In this document: piece by piece, positions 13,667-63,900 of the stretch
Layout of the letters: the number at the start of each line of letters is the position of its first letter
How positions within the stretch are numbered: position 1 is the stretch's first letter
Position numbers and translations under genes: made by a program
Assembly (NCBI GenBank): GCA_037179385.1
Contig: CM074179.1
Coordinates: forward strand, 76,187,719-76,251,718
Reading direction: 5' to 3'
Length of the DNA: 64,000 nt
Origin: Holothuria scabra
Lineage: Eukaryota > Echinodermata > Holothuroidea > Aspidochirotida > Holothuriidae
The notes under the pieces: generated by a model
The model's database searches: none
Told to the model about the DNA's origin: nothing
What the model saw: the letters and a program-made list of their open reading frames with translations, nothing else

Positions 13667-14600
13667 TTGAAACTACATATTCGCTTTACAACACTGTTTC
13701 GTAAGAGTTGTAGAGTCCACTTTCCAATAAAAAAAAGCACTGCAGGGTTGATCAAACGAGACGACTCTGATTTTGATGTCGCAATGGGAATTTCCGAAGG
13801 TGCCGAGTCATGTGATTTGATTGGACTATATACGTTATCTCAAGTGGAGCTCCTTGACATAAACGTGGGATTACACAGGAATGACGGGCTAGCGATATGC
13901 CGTAAAACACCGAAGCAAAATGAATTTATTTAGAAGGAAATGCAGGCAAACTTTAACTGAAACAACCTTAAGATAAGAATCGATGCCAACAAAAATTGGG
14001 TTGATATCCTTGACATCACTTTAAATCTGACAACTGGAACATGCAAGCCTTTCAAAAAAGAAAAAATACTCCGCCTTACGTTCGTATGGATAGCAGCACC
14101 CACTTATTAACAAATGTCCCAGAAAGTATCAAAAAAAGAATCCCAATTATATCTTTAAACGAGGAGATCCTCAAAGAGGCAACACCTGCATACCGGGAAC
14201 CTTTGAAAAAAAGTGGACGGAGCAATCGGAACAGGGTGAAAAACTATACGAGAAAAATATCTAGAAGCATAACATGTTTTAATCTTCCATACAGTGACAA
14301 CGTAGCTACAAATGTTGGAAGAAAATTCTTTAAACTCATTAACACATACTTCCCACCAGGGCATCAACTAAACAAATTACTCGACAGAAACGCAGTAAAA
14401 TTTAGCTAGTTGTATGCCAAATATCAGGAGCATTATTTCTCTGCAAAACCAATCAAAAGCAAACAGAAGTGAACCTATACAAATCGACAAGGAACAAACC
14501 CCCTGCAACTGCCAAATTAACAGACTTAGACAAAAAAGTGCTTTATAAGTGGTGTTGTATACCAAACGGCTGTAACATATTAAGAGTGAAACACTCTTCC
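13667..14600 (+). pseudogene. Penelope-like retroelement RT fragment, broken
   Basis: Conceptual pieces read FDVAMGISEGAESCDLIGLY, then NVGLHRNDGLAICRKTPKQN, then PPYVRMDSSTHLLTNVPES and NVATNVGRKFFKLI, in the order found in RT/GIY-YIG retroelements. The catalytic YxDD-type motif is degraded to HRND. A TAG at 13931-13933 and several frame changes show that it is dead. Further in-frame residues near 14469-14520 probably continue it. Confidence 0.7.
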
Positions 14601-15518
14601 GCGATTTCCGCGTTTTCGACCTGGCCACATTCCCTCTTTTGGAAATACGGGAAATCTCCACGAAAGAGCAAAAAGATGTGAAGAAATTGAAAGTATGTAA
14701 TGATTACTGCGTTTTAAGTCAATTGATAGAGACAAATTGAGGGGCCTACTCATAATTTGAGAGTTTCAAGCTTCCACGTAATTTTCATTTCAAGATCTGA
14801 AAACAGGTTACATTGCTTTTGTGACACTGCATAGCAGATGATACGGTACTGGTAATGGACTCTTTGCTCATACATATTACGCGTAGGACACTTTCCCGCG
14901 ATTTCCGCGTGACACTGGAAACGCTGGAATCGCAGAAAAGTGTTTTACGCATGATGAGTGGCGTAGCTAGGATTTTTTTCTCAGGAGATATATATTTATC
15001 TAAATGCGGGCTATCATGGACATTGCGCATGTAAAATTGAGTCAAATCGTGGACTTTGACATTAAGTGGACATCTTCGTGTCCACGTATTGTTTAGGCCT
15101 CTCCAAAGAGTACTTTCTGGAGAGTGAGTGACTCCAAAGCATGTCTTCTAATAATACAGAGCGCCATCTATTTTGTGTCAACAAATGAACCCGATTCAAT
15201 TACTCCCCCAGTAGACATCAGTGGTTGATATATATGTTGCCTGTTTCATATTGGGTCAATTTGTGGACTTCAAATAAAGGTTACACACCTTAAGTGGACA
15301 CGATTTTATGTGAAGCCAACATTACATATCTCAAATACAACATGAGACTTTAAAGCAGCCTCACTGGAGTACTGGAGACATGCCATAGTGGTACTAAACA
15401 CCATGAAGTATCACTTTACATGCCTGAATGGTGCATAATACATCTACCATAGTACCAAAATAATATGTCCACCAAAGTACCCTTTTTAAAGCATGTCCAC
15501 CTTAGCCCGCATGTAGCA

Positions 15519-16812
<1,294 letters not shown>

Positions 16813-16830
16813 ACATTACGAATCACACAA

Positions 16831-51615
<34,785 letters not shown>

Positions 51616-52018
51616 TCTGCCCTGCAGCGCCCTGGTGGGTTCCAGGTGCCACCTCTCAGGACATGAAATTATTTGACATTAGGATGAGCCTTATAGCTAT
51701 GTGAGGAGGGCCCAGAACCTTCCTTGAACATACAAGAAAAACTGCCAGTTCTAAAGTTTAATATATTAGCCGATGACGCGTAGGTCTATGGTACACAGGA
51801 CTTGTATGTGAGCATCCCAATAATGATAGGGGTCTCTGGAAGAATGAATTTTACATTCTAACGAATATTAAAATCTGTTAGCAATCCTGCAGAGGATGAC
51901 GGCACGCTTAGTGAACAAAATTTTATACTTGCAGTAAGACAACAAATGTCACGTTCTTCATTATTTTACTTTGCAAACTGCTTCTAAGTTTTAATATGTT
52001 TCCTCTTTTGCTCAAAAC

Positions 52019-52024
52019 AAATAA
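52019..52024 (+). promoter_or_regulatory. Candidate polyadenylation signal AATAAA
   Basis: An AATAAA hexamer lies about 400 bp after the exon 14 stop codon, a normal 3'UTR distance. Such hexamers are frequent in AT-rich DNA, so it supports but does not prove exon 14 as terminal. Confidence 0.4.
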
Positions 52025-52994
52025 AAGAAACGTTATTACCGCACTGGGCCTACAAAGAACTGGACAGGTGCCAGGTTGACATGTCGTTCGTGATGCAAAA
52101 GTAAACTGAAGAAAGTTCGGTATTCCTCATTTATGAGTTACAAAGTTCGTATGACTCAATGTACTTGCCATCTCAGCAGACGTGCATTGATCCTGCACCT
52201 AAAGCTATTTGGGAGCACTATTCTTATTAAAGGTACACTTGAGAAAATTCTGCCCCTTGAACAGTGAACATATATACTAATACCTTGATATCCGAATCCA
52301 GCAGTGAGGCGACGCATTTATGTAACTAACTTCATCTGACTGTGCATCCACCTTCAAAAGATTTTTAAGGATTAATTTGTATTTTCCGGCATAATGTGAT
52401 AAGAATCGACATCAGTGGCATCAGTGGTTTTCAAATATATTTTTAATCCTGAAAATCGCACTAAAATAAAATTTAAAAAATGCGAGAAAAGAACTGAAAA
52501 CTCCCCGACCAATCCGTGAGAACATTAATTTCTTGGACATAATACATATATATATATATCTATATATATATCTATATATATATGGGTATAAATATATATA
52601 TATATATATATATAAAGCCGTAGAGAATAATGCATTTCAGGTCTCTTATCTGGTGGCTGGAAGGTTAAAATGTTCGGTTTTTTTAAGAATACCGAGGAAA
52701 GGATAAAGCAAGGTCTATCCTTCGACTTAATACCCATAAAACCGGGCTTAACAGGGACCTCTCTTCCATGAGCAACCAAGCGAGGGTTACTCCTAGCACT
52801 GTGTAAGGTTTTTTACGATTTTGTGTTTTCAAATGTGGAAGAGCAGTGGTGTCACGCTCGAAATATTTGTACGTATTCTTGATCGTTAAATTCTAGTTGG
52901 AAATGAAAGTATCATCTTTTGTTTCGTTTTTCTATTTCATCTGTTTACATTTCCAACACACGCAACCTGTAATGCTATTATATCTATCTATATA

Positions 52995-53351
52995 TCTTTA
53001 TACCTTATTGTGGAATAAGGGGAATTTTTTGGGCAAAATATCAACGTTAGGGGGAAATTACCGTTAGGGAGAAAATTTACGTTCCTCTTAACGTTTTCAC
53101 ACACTGTTTTAATGAGAATACGTTAGTGTATATTAAAATACATATGGGGGTACGTTATATACCTAGTTACTTCCATGTTGACCAAATTACGGACGCCTAC
53201 CTGTTAACACGTACAACTAATGGACCATTGAATTTACGTACACGTATATGTTTTTCCTGAAAGGCGAAATATACAGTTATGTATTTTATTATTTTTCATT
53301 TCGCCTAAACGTATCAAGATATACAAATTTCCCCCTAATGTTCAATCTAGT

Positions 53352-53352
<1 letters not shown>
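52995..53352 (-). repeat. MITE-like TA-embedded repeat, copy E (diverged)
   Basis: A diverged reverse copy just 3' of the receptor gene, with GTTAGGGGGAAATTAC at one end and AAATTTCCCCCTAATGTTC at the other, followed by (TA)n at 53353-53392. Its divergence suggests an older insertion. Confidence 0.65.
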
Positions 53353-53396
<44 letters not shown>

Positions 53397-53399
53397 TAT

Positions 53400-56300
53400 G
53401 TACCCCAGGTCATATTCCGAGAGTAATGGAAAGCATGTTTATAACTACAAAGAAGCATTTTTTTGATATTTTGATCAGTGTTTTACACCCCTAGCTTTTG
53501 TTTGCGTTGTGTGCAGTCGATAGAAATTCCACGGGCAGTCAGCAGTTTGCTGTTCATAAGTTATGCAAGGCTCAAAATAGTCATGTCAAAATTAACATTT
53601 GTAACTAACATATTTTTAAATATGTCATGTTATGGGCATATAACTTTTATCTAATGTATGTTGCTGGATATTCCAGCTAGTTACATATGACTTGACATGG
53701 CCTCCTAAAATTTGATTCTACACATCAAGATACCTATATGAGGTTTCACGCCCGGTTTCATCAGGCCATATCAATCTTAATAAAAGCCAGAAAGAACCAT
53801 ATATGAGTCAAATATCATTTTTGAGTAAGGGTTATATTATAATAACACATTAGTTTACTTTGGGAAACATTATTCAATGCGTGTATGATGAGATTAAGAA
53901 AAAAATCACAACATTTCAAATAACAAATTTAGGTCAGACGGGATTGCTAAATGAATGTGATTTATGCTTTTATGTTTTTTTGTACCATCATACAATTTTC
54001 TCTTTCAGATTAATCAAGCAAACATAATATTTGTGTACGGATGGAATACGGTTACTAGACGTAGCCTGGGACTATAACAGCTATATTGCCAACATATCAA
54101 TAACAGACCGTGCCATTACTGGTTTCATTTCTAAAGACCCATCTGAAGTTCTACAAATTTAGCCAAATAACTTTTTTTCGTGGACATTACTCAAACTTTG
54201 AAAAGTGTAATAAGCGATATTACATGACCTGAATAAAGTACGAACCAATATTTTTGTAAAGACCTCAGCAGAGGACATACATTATTGCAGGTCTTTATAC
54301 CGAGGGTCATACGATGCGGACATTGAAGATGATATGGTGGCTAACTGGACTAATTGATAATTTTATCAGATAAAACGTTAGCAACAAGTGAGGAATCAAA
54401 GGTTAAGATTGGAAATTAATTCTCAGTCAGTCATATGTTTGAATGTTTATAAATCAAAATAACAGCTGGTTTTCTGCATTGTCTAGTGGATGAGTGTTAG
54501 TGTGCTAATGGTTGATACTTATACATTTTCGGTAAGGCATATGGCTTTAATGACTGATCCTGATGGGTACACGATTTTAAAAGTAGACAAACAGTTATTG
54601 CACTATACATAAGTGACGGAGGGCGTTTATTCCACGCTTTGCCGTGCCACGACGACGTGTTCTAATCAATATTCGTAGTGTATAAGTAAGTATGGTTCAC
54701 CTTCATCTATGGTACGATTCTTATTTGCGCGATGCGACTATTGTTTTAAACAAAGGACGTGTAAGGCAGCTGTCCTAACAGCGGAATGGTATAAAGATGA
54801 AGTTTGTACACGATTGAGGAACCCTGCTTAAAGTTTCAGGTAATATTCATTTAAAAATACTTATCTTATATAGCCACCACTACTTGACTGACAGTTTAAG
54901 TTGTTTTGTTAAAACTCTCGTGAGGTAACCATTGTAACGATGACCTCTTTCTTTCGTCTTTAAGTCTCCAAAGTAAGACTTGGAAAGTAACAACCCTTTG
55001 AAATAAGGTGTTTATACACAAATGTACATACCTCAAACGTAGTTTCAGGTTATGAACTGAAAAAAATAATAGCAGTCATTCGTCTCCACAAACTGTGATT
55101 TCTACAGTAGTTTACAGAAATTTTCAATCGGCACTGCTCTTCAAAAAATTTAGAGCGTCTAATGTTTCGTATCATGAACTGAGAATACTTTGTTTTTTTT
55201 AAACAACTAAGTGTCTCATTACTTCAAAGAAACTTCATCGTTTCCAGGTGCCACTATTTCATTGGTGAGGCTCATTTATTGCTTAGGCGCTTTCGCATGC
55301 ATAATGACGGATTTCTTTATTAGTACCACGAAACTTCTTGGACAAACACATTGTATATTCATGTTTCGAAATGAGGTTTCTTGAAACGTTTATAAAACTG
55401 CTAACCACGTGCGTGTTCACATTGACACATAGTTCAATCCCACACATTTCCTCAGGTTTCAGTAAATGTCACTTCCTTTCAAAAAAATATATGACAGGAA
55501 GACTGACCTTTGAAAAAAATGCTAGTTTAAATATTATGATAGTGTTAAGATTTTCTTCTTCCTTTATGATGGCAGACAACCACAAGTCAACTAATACAAC
55601 CACAGTCTTCGCATTTTGTCTTTGTCTGTTGATGATAGTTGATTTAAGCTTTGGGATGACAATTCTGAGCGAAAAACGAACATTATTATAAAAATGCATG
55701 GAATAATTGATCGCATATCTTACTCCTTCCTGCTTTGGGAGTAACAATAACTGCGCCAAAGATATTGTTCTTAATGAAAAATGAGCGGCGGAAACAATAG
55801 TAAAATATCCTAAGACGTTTAAAACTTTAACTCGACCGACTATTATTGAGCTACATTGAGAAAGAGCTTCTGTAACTGATAGTGTTAAGGATTGATCAAC
55901 ATGCACAGCACGAAAGACAAAGATTCCAGGAGTATATATTTAGTCTAGTCAGGCTTTGTGTTTCTTTTTCTGAAATTCATAATACCTTCAACTGGTTGAA
56001 CAGTTCCGATTTTGTTTTCCTTTTTCTAAAAGGTCTTTACGGACACTTCAATTTGTCATGACAAAGTATATAAGAGACTATGCAGTTTTTGTCGTCTTGT
56101 GATGCCTTGCTGAAATTTTTTCCCCCAAAAAAAGTCGCAATGCAATTAGGAGGAAACATGAAGGATGAATATTTTAAACCGACTTTAATTGCTCTTTGTA
56201 GGAGTTGTCACAATTGTCTTATTTCAGATTTTATAGATTATATTTTACGTCGGATATGTTCTTCTTTCGCTAGAGAAGGCAAAATATTTGGCTTTCATTT

Positions 56301-58422
56301 TGTGCATCTTTAAATATGTGACTTTTCTTTCACAAATGATTTTTCGAAGTATTGTCCATGATTCTAGTCGACTTCATTCACATGCACGAGAAACAATAAT
56401 CTCTTCTCCGTTACAACGCAACACGTTACAAATGGGGCACTTCTAGTGAATAATAGTTATAATAGATTATGGAGAAGTCTCGTAAACTACTAAAAACAAC
56501 TTAAAGTGTATCACTTCTTTAAGAAACACTTTACGAAAGAGCTTTCCTTGACAAATATTAAGTTGTTCTACTTCGGTAATGTTGTTGTTATTGGTACCCT
56601 TCCTAAGCTTCCTCTCTCCCTTGTTTTCTCCAGTATATTTCGTTTCTTTTTAATACACTAACCTGTTTTTTGCGGTATTAGGTTGCCAGCTTTGCTAGGC
56701 ATAAGGTCTTTTGTGCCTATTCCTATATCAAAGTTTTATGACAGTTTTTTAAATTTGTACTTGTATCGACGAAATAAATCAAAAAAGTATATAAATTTTG
56801 ACAAATTTAATGTCTAGTTCTCATAAGAGGTTAAACCTACATTAAGAAACTATGAAAAGCAATCACCGATATGATTGTAACGCACCTAAGTTGGATTTTT
56901 GTCGGCTGGTTAGACTATTTGCGTGTAAAATATGGAACTGAATTGTAATGTAACAGCCTGTCTGTGCTATATTGTTTGACATTTCTCTATTTCTCAACAA
57001 TCCAGGTAACTTTTGGTGGAAATGTTATCAGACAAAATCGTCCCTAAGAAGAGCAAACTACATTTGACGTCACAAGAGGGGTTTCTCCGAAAAATTAAAA
57101 TCCACTTCTCGTTGGCAATGCTCATTTTTTGGCTTTATGTGCTGAAATGCTTCATAATAGAATGCTGAAATTCTGAAGTTAACTCCAAATTTGCCTATAA
57201 TTTAATTTTACTGGAAAACAATAGTTCCTGAAAAAAAAGAAAAAAAAAAAAAAAAAAAAAACTTACGACTTAAAGGTCTTCAGTGTTACGAAGTCTTTGC
57301 TACGATGTGGGTCTTAATATGTTGCGAAACATGTGGAAGTGATTGCAAATCAAACTGCAGTCAGTTTTTTCGGGCACCTGACAAATACCGGGGTAAAACC
57401 CTATGTTCCACAGTTACTCAGGCTGGTTATTGGGCAGGGTGATCTAAAAAGAGCTATTCCGGTAATTCGTTGCAGCCTGGAATTGTGGGGCACAACACGG
57501 GATACACAAACTGAGATAAGCACATAGCGTCGGTCTTCCCTTCTTTTTGTCCCTACATAGAATATAGAACACTATTTAAGTGTCAACTCGAACGAAAGAA
57601 AACAGGGTTTTAATCCTACCTCGCGTCACATTAAATGACAAATAGGCACAACAAGAAGTCAATCTAGACATGCTCTCCTGTTCATAACCACAACTGAAAT
57701 TTGTCTACATGATACGAATAGGCAAAAAAGAATGCTTGTACTAACTTCTTGTGTATACTCAAATTTTGGAAGCGGTTTTGTTGGTAAGGGATTGGTTTGT
57801 TTATACCGACGACTTGGAGGATTTTCGAATCTGACAGCCCCCCCCCCCCCAAAAAAAAAAAAAAATACCAAACACTTCTATTTATGTACATCCATCAGAA
57901 CATGCACTGAAGCTGAGATAGACACGAAAAGGCACTGAAAATGTTCCTCAAAATATTTTCATTGATAAATTGTTGATTCCCAATCGTAATAATTTTACAT
58001 TATTGGGAAAAGGATTGAAATTCAACCACGTCTTTTGCCAAAAGAAACGAAAGTATTTAGTTTACAACATACTTATAACGTAGTTTCCTCCCAGTCACAG
58101 ATCTCCATTCAGGTCACATTAGGATCACATGACAAGATCTACCAGGTACATCGCAAGGTATAATATCGTTAACAAACAAGACAGTCTAAATAAACTAACA
58201 TAAACGATTCAGGTGCTTGATTCATTGCCTTAGAAAGTCTGCAAGGGATCTGTTATCATTCATAAGAATGTCGGAACCTTAAACTTTATCCTGTACCAAA
58301 GAACTCTTTGAATTGCTAGCTAACAAGAGAGATTTAGTGGGCGCAGTTAGATGATCGGAGACGGTGAATTGTATCAATGTCAATTTCCAAGACTCACTAT
58401 TGGTAGTCTTACTGTTTCTTAC
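53400..58422. other. Intergenic or intronic to the minus-strand candidate
   Basis: No gene was recognised. Apparent frames at 55338-55691 (+) and 55469-55906 (-) overlap each other and match no family I know. An A-run lies at 57230-57261 and a C/A run at 57839-57865. If the exon at 58423-58528 is real, its downstream exons should lie here. Confidence 0.4.
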
Positions 58423-58528
58423 CACAGCTTGAGATGTCGAGCGATTTACTGACGTGTATTAAAATGATCAGAGCAAGAACCAAGATACAGAACGCAGGTA
58501 TTGGCCTAAGTAAATTACCGTATAACAT
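58423..58528 (-). CDS. Candidate first coding exon, signal-anchor protein
   Basis: On the minus strand an ATG at 58528-58526 opens 35 codons ending at a strong donor (TGTG then GTAAGA), phase 1. The peptide begins MLYGNLLRPIPAF, followed by a hydrophobic helix (CILVLALIILIHV) and SKSLDISSC. A short basic or polar start plus one helix is the pattern of type II Golgi enzymes such as glycosyl- or sulfotransferases, but no catalytic exon was found in the window, so the family is unknown. A weaker plus-strand reading of the same bases (MSSDLLTCIKMIRART) exists. Confidence 0.4.
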
Positions 58529-59880
58529 AAATCATGAAAACCTGGTTGAATTAACAGTGTCGATAGTCTTAAGACAGTATAGTGAAACTGTGAAAGCCTA
58601 GCGTTATGCACGTTACTTAATAGAGAATTGCCATAGACCTCAGACTCATAGCTATAGGCCTATTGTATAATCCCTTTCTAACTGTATATTATTTAGGTCT
58701 AACGTTATCCCTACTCCTTAGCAAGTTAGTGTGTGTATACAAACAGCGCCAATGATCGTTCAAAGGCAGTCCCAATGAACAAACAAAGTTCCTAAATCAC
58801 TAGCAACTAACAAGTAACAGTTAGGCCTAGCCTAGGCCCAGGACTACACTAACGTTACAAACCAGGACTAACTTTAAACAGTTAGAAACAGTATGGTAAT
58901 CGTGTCATATATGTGTGATGATTGAAAATGAAATGATCTAGACATGAGTTTTTTAAAATAATGTTCGCAGTTAGGAATTGATGGACTAATTGATTAACCA
59001 GGAGTTACATTGCTTGTCGAAAGGCTCAAATGTTTAATAGGTCATAGAAAAGTAAATGTTTAGGGGGTATTCTAAAACCCGTGACAGCGTCACGGCCATG
59101 ATGCATTCAATTTACGGTCATGGTTCACCTTCACGTCAGGTCCTGAATTGGATCCTGCTGTACTTTTTCAAAGTTGTGTATAAGTTCTTAACGTTAGGCT
59201 CACACTCATAAATCAGTGTAAATTAATCCATGGGGCTTTACCTATGGTCACTAGACGCGCAAATAATGAAATACTGATGATAACATTATATGCTGGTTTG
59301 TCCCTTAAATTTTGCTGTCACGGGCTCCATCAAACCAGTATCTTGACGTTATGTCACAGAGGGTATAACTTTGCCCTAAATGTAATGATTATATTTAAGT
59401 TATAAACGTCGATTTTAAACTCGTTCTCCTCACACTGTTAGACTCGCTGCGTCAGCGTGCGTTCATTTTTAAAAGGCGTTCTTTAGGCACATATTACATT
59501 TTACGGTGAATACTGTGTAGACCGAGGTATCTGACGCAAACTTCGGCGTGTTTGGAGAACAACGCACTACTTGACTTTCCATTGCCAGCGCGTAAAAATG
59601 TCAACGAGTGCAAATTTTGAAATCAGTTACCTTTTGGGCTTAAAAAGGTGAAAGGATTTCTGCAAGACCATCTCAGTAGGCCTGTAGTCTTTGGTGTCAA
59701 GCCTTATGTGTTATAAAAGTTATCATGGTACCGTCACTGATTTTGGTCCTCGTCACAGATTTAACCTTCGTCACGTATTTCACGTCACTGAGTCGTGGCG
59801 GATTTTATTGCCACAATGGGACCTTAAAATATCAGATAGCTTAGCCATATTTATGTTTTGCTTTTTACTTCATATTACAG

Positions 59881-59955
59881 TCTTTGAGAACGAAGAGCTA
59901 ACAAGGCATGGTGGGATGGCAACCTCAAGATGAAAATCCAGCAAGTGTTTGTCTG
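59881..59955 (+). CDS. Weak candidate exon with ATG
   Basis: Acceptor TTTTACTTCATATTACAG and donor GTAAGT enclose 75 nt. An ATG at 59909-59911 would encode MVGWQPQDENPASVCL and end in phase 0. No matching downstream exon was identified. It could be the 5' part of a plus-strand gene leaving the window. Confidence 0.25.
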
Positions 59956-60717
59956 GTAAGTTTTATTTAAAGGTTGGCTCAAAAGGACAAATTACCAAGG
60001 ACTCTCCTTCATTGACCATTTCCATAAACTGGAAGTGGTGGTGGTGTATCCTGTAGCTGAGAGGATTTATTTTCCCTTGATGGTGTTGATAGTATGACTC
60101 CAGCTTAAGTTTTTGACTGCTTTGATGAATTAATTCATTTATGAACGTTAATGTTAAATCTGCTGTAGTCAGGTTTCAAGCAACAAACAGCTACCAATGA
60201 CTCGCTTCACCTTTGGGCTAATTGTTTTCAATATGCAGGGTGTAGATTGCTAGAGAATTGGCTGAAAATTACCACAACAGTCACATGCAACCTTATCAAA
60301 AAATTTTAGGCTAAAAAACGCAGTTTGTTTCTGAAGGTCATATAACAGACTTCAGTAATGGTATTCTCAGATACTTCATACACTCTTTATGTGGATCAAG
60401 GTCAGTTTCATTATGCTTGATTCTCTGCTATTCAAATTGCTAAGTTGAAAACACTGCAAAATTACATTTAAATTATATTGAAACTGTGATCTGTCAGTGA
60501 TTAATTTTAAGTTGCAATTTCTTTTATTGAGTAAATTGCCAATACGGAAACCATCACATCCCCTCCCTTTAGACCACTTTAGGGAAACTTTTCAAGAAAA
60601 GCCACAGGAATTTATATTTTAAATTATTCACAACTTGATGTGCACAGAAAGTGAACAAAGAGATACAATTAGGTTCAATCATTCGTCTCAGTTTTATTCA
60701 TTCCTTCATTTTTTCAG

Positions 60718-60900
60718 AACCCACAAACACAGAACCAAAGCTGACACTGTCTGAACAACAACTGTTTAATTATGGGGGTTTCCAGCCGCAATGTCATTTG
60801 TCTCCTGGAATCTGCATAATATGTCAAACAGATACAACAACAGTGCTTACTCGAGTATTTGCAGTGACGATGCCAAAAAAAATCATCAGTGTTTGCAAAA
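60718..60900 (+). CDS. Weak candidate exon
   Basis: After acceptor CTTCATTTTTTCAG the phase-1 frame reads PTNTEPKLTLSEQQLFNYGG, then FQPQCHLSPGICIICQTD, and stays open past 60890. The composition looks protein-like, with paired Cys. The phase does not fit the exon at 59881-59955. No family is recognised and the 3' boundary is unclear. Confidence 0.25.
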
Positions 60901-60935
60901 AGACTTGCTTGTGTACCCATATTTGCTTGAACTGA

Positions 60936-63900
60936 CTTACTTTTCCAACTGCATAGACAGGCCTTGATAATGCTGTGATAGGTTAAGTAAATGAATTGAC
61001 ATTCCTGGGTATGATTCTGCTGTAAACTAAAAGTAAATTTATCACTGAAATCACATGTATTCTCTGTAACTTGCTATTTAAAAACTGTAGTGTTAATCAG
61101 AATTGTAGCGGAAGTGTTACCAGAGTACTTTTATACATGTTACATTCCTTTCTTAGAATGTTCCCTTTTTTGTCTCTTTTTTTTTTCTTTTGCAAAATCA
61201 ATGAATTATTTCTCCTTGAAGCCAAGGGATAAGAATTGATATAAGTAAAGGAATTCCAAAAGAAAATGTGGCATTGCCTTCTACAGGATGAAGAAAAATT
61301 ACATGAGGTCTTAATGCTTATCGTATTTCCAACTTTTTGTGAATAGTATTTTCAAAAACGGTGTACTTTTAGCTCAACCCACAAGTGAGGGTAGAGCTTA
61401 TGTTATACTGTAGAGGACAAAATATCTGTCTCACTGAAAATGTGTGTTTCACATTTCAAAATCGTTTCAGCCTCTGTAATTATCAGTAGATTTTTTTGAA
61501 ATTTGCTGTGCAGGTGTCATTTTAGGATTGCAATAGATTTCGTTCCCAGCTACATGAAAGACCAAAGAGAATTGGCACTGTTTGGCCATTTTGATAATTT
61601 TTCATGGTTTATTAGCCTCAAGGCAAGTCTGCATGAAACAAGTTCCCAATCCAGGCATTTTTAGTGCACAGGCTAATTCTAGTAGTTGCCTGTGTCCATA
61701 AGTTCACAACCAGCTATTTTTAATTCAACACTTCTGTAAAAAGCACTATTTAAATGAAGTGTACTAATACAGGAGGAAAATTTCAGTATACCAGAAAACT
61801 AATAAACTTCATCTTGTCAATCATTTGCATTGGTGAACTAATAATCAAGAGCTGTGGTGCACTTTACTTGACCACCAGTCACTCATGGAATATTGTTAAT
61901 TTATCTGATATGACAAACCAAGTTGCAAGTGTTCCACAGTTGTTGCTGCATCCTCATCCCTTATGAATGAATCCAGAAACTAGACATTATCATTGTATTT
62001 GTACCCACTGCCCACTCTCCCCAGTAGTGGCACAAGGATATCAAAAATGTTTGGGGGAAAACGAGAATGTTTGGAGCATAAAATTTCCATGCAGAAGCTG
62101 AGCGAAAAAGGCTAGATCTGAGGTGGAGGTATAGTTTCAGGCACCTGGTGGGGTCCAGAGTGCAAAGGCCTTGGAAGCCATACCCATAGCCCCCATAAAT
62201 TTGTTAACCCCTCAAAACTTTGAAGTGTGCCAATTGATTAATATTTCTGTGCAAGTGTGCCTCCTTATACTTTTTGCCTCTGGAAATGTTTTAGCCCCCC
62301 CCCCCCCGATGCCTTGTCTGGCTTTTGAACAGTTGGAAGCTAAGGTTTTGGCACATACCTGGGTGAAAATTGAAGTCTCAGGATAAGTGTATTAAGTTTG
62401 GAAAATGATTGGGGGACAAATGTTCTAATTTGGGGGGCCATGACTGCCCATGCCTCCGGGCCTCTCAAATGCTTTTTCTCGTTGACCCCTTCATATACAG
62501 TATTGATTACTAATTTGATTTAGAGTAACGATACTGTATGTTGATTCATTTACTTCCATGAACATGATTTGTTAAACCAAACTGGTTTATAAAAGAAGCT
62601 GAAGTAGAGGGGGCACGAGATTAAAGTAATTGCTCACTTGGGTGGGGTCTAATGGAAGGATTTCCCTGTTCACTTTGGAAACATTTGCTTTTGGAAGTGG
62701 ACTGGACCTAAGATACATTATGGTACTTCATACATGACACATTTTGAAGCATATTAATTACACGGACAGCCAGTGGGGAGGGGGTCTGTTCCCCTTCCCT
62801 GCATCTGCCATTATCATGTGATATCCAAATAAAACAACCCAGCTTAAGAACTGAAGAATAACCAGGCAAGCCCAACTAGCATCTACTGCAGTTAACCCAA
62901 GGAGTTTTACTGTTTGTTATTATCCGCTACGGGTTGCTATGGGGTGAGTGGGGGTGTGGTCTTGTGATTAAGGTCGAGGTGGCTGTGTGAGCACCTTGCC
63001 ACCAAATTTCCCAAAGGTAGAATGTACAACTGAGCTAGCCACAGAGAGATATGATGGGTTTATCTGCATGTAAAACTGCATTATTGTCTATAGATCATTG
63101 GACAGCGCTCTCTATTTCAATCATCCTCTTATATCTTTGCCCCAGATGACATCTGTCGGGGAAAAATGTATGCAAATGTTATGAAGGAATATCTTGGAGA
63201 TCCCATATCTGCAAAACCCAATTTTTGAGTCTACTTTGAACACAAGAGAAATTGTTTTGTTTTGTACACAACTATATGGAAATGTTTCGGCCATTTTCTC
63301 TTATTAATCATTAATATGCCATTTTTGAACGTCATTCTTTTCACTTAATGTGATCAATTTTCTCCCAATTGGTCAAAGGTTTGTGTAGTTCCCTTGATGT
63401 TGCCACGAAAGACAAGATTTAAAGCCTTTTATTTGACTCTGTCCCATGGTATAAGAGGTAAAATGTTGAATTGGGTAAAAAATACTGACTTAATTCTTTC
63501 CCCGTATTCAATATGAAATGATGAAGTTCTACGAAAACATGTGGTAAGCATCCTTTGCAATTACTAGATGCCAGAATTCACGTGAAGGAACTGTTTACAC
63601 TTTGAAACGATTATCTGTGAGACGAACTCTTCTAGTAGACTGGATGGGTTCTCTTTATAGATTAGGAGAAACTATTATCCAAAAGGACGAATTTGTCTAT
63701 TAACCCCCCCCCCCCTCCTCCCCAAACTTTAACAGTTAGAACGTAGGAGGTTAGACCGGTACCCCAAAATTCTGGGTTAAAGCTAGAGGATGAAACATTG
63801 TAATAACTTGTAACTTCATGCTAACGCCAGCGATCATGTAACTCCTAACAAAATATGAAGTTATCATTGAGAAAACAGGCAAGAGTCACACAAGGCACAA

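Noticed and set aside
55469..55906. 145-residue minus-strand open frame
   Set aside because: Overlapped by an opposite-strand frame of similar quality, with no motif and no splice context.
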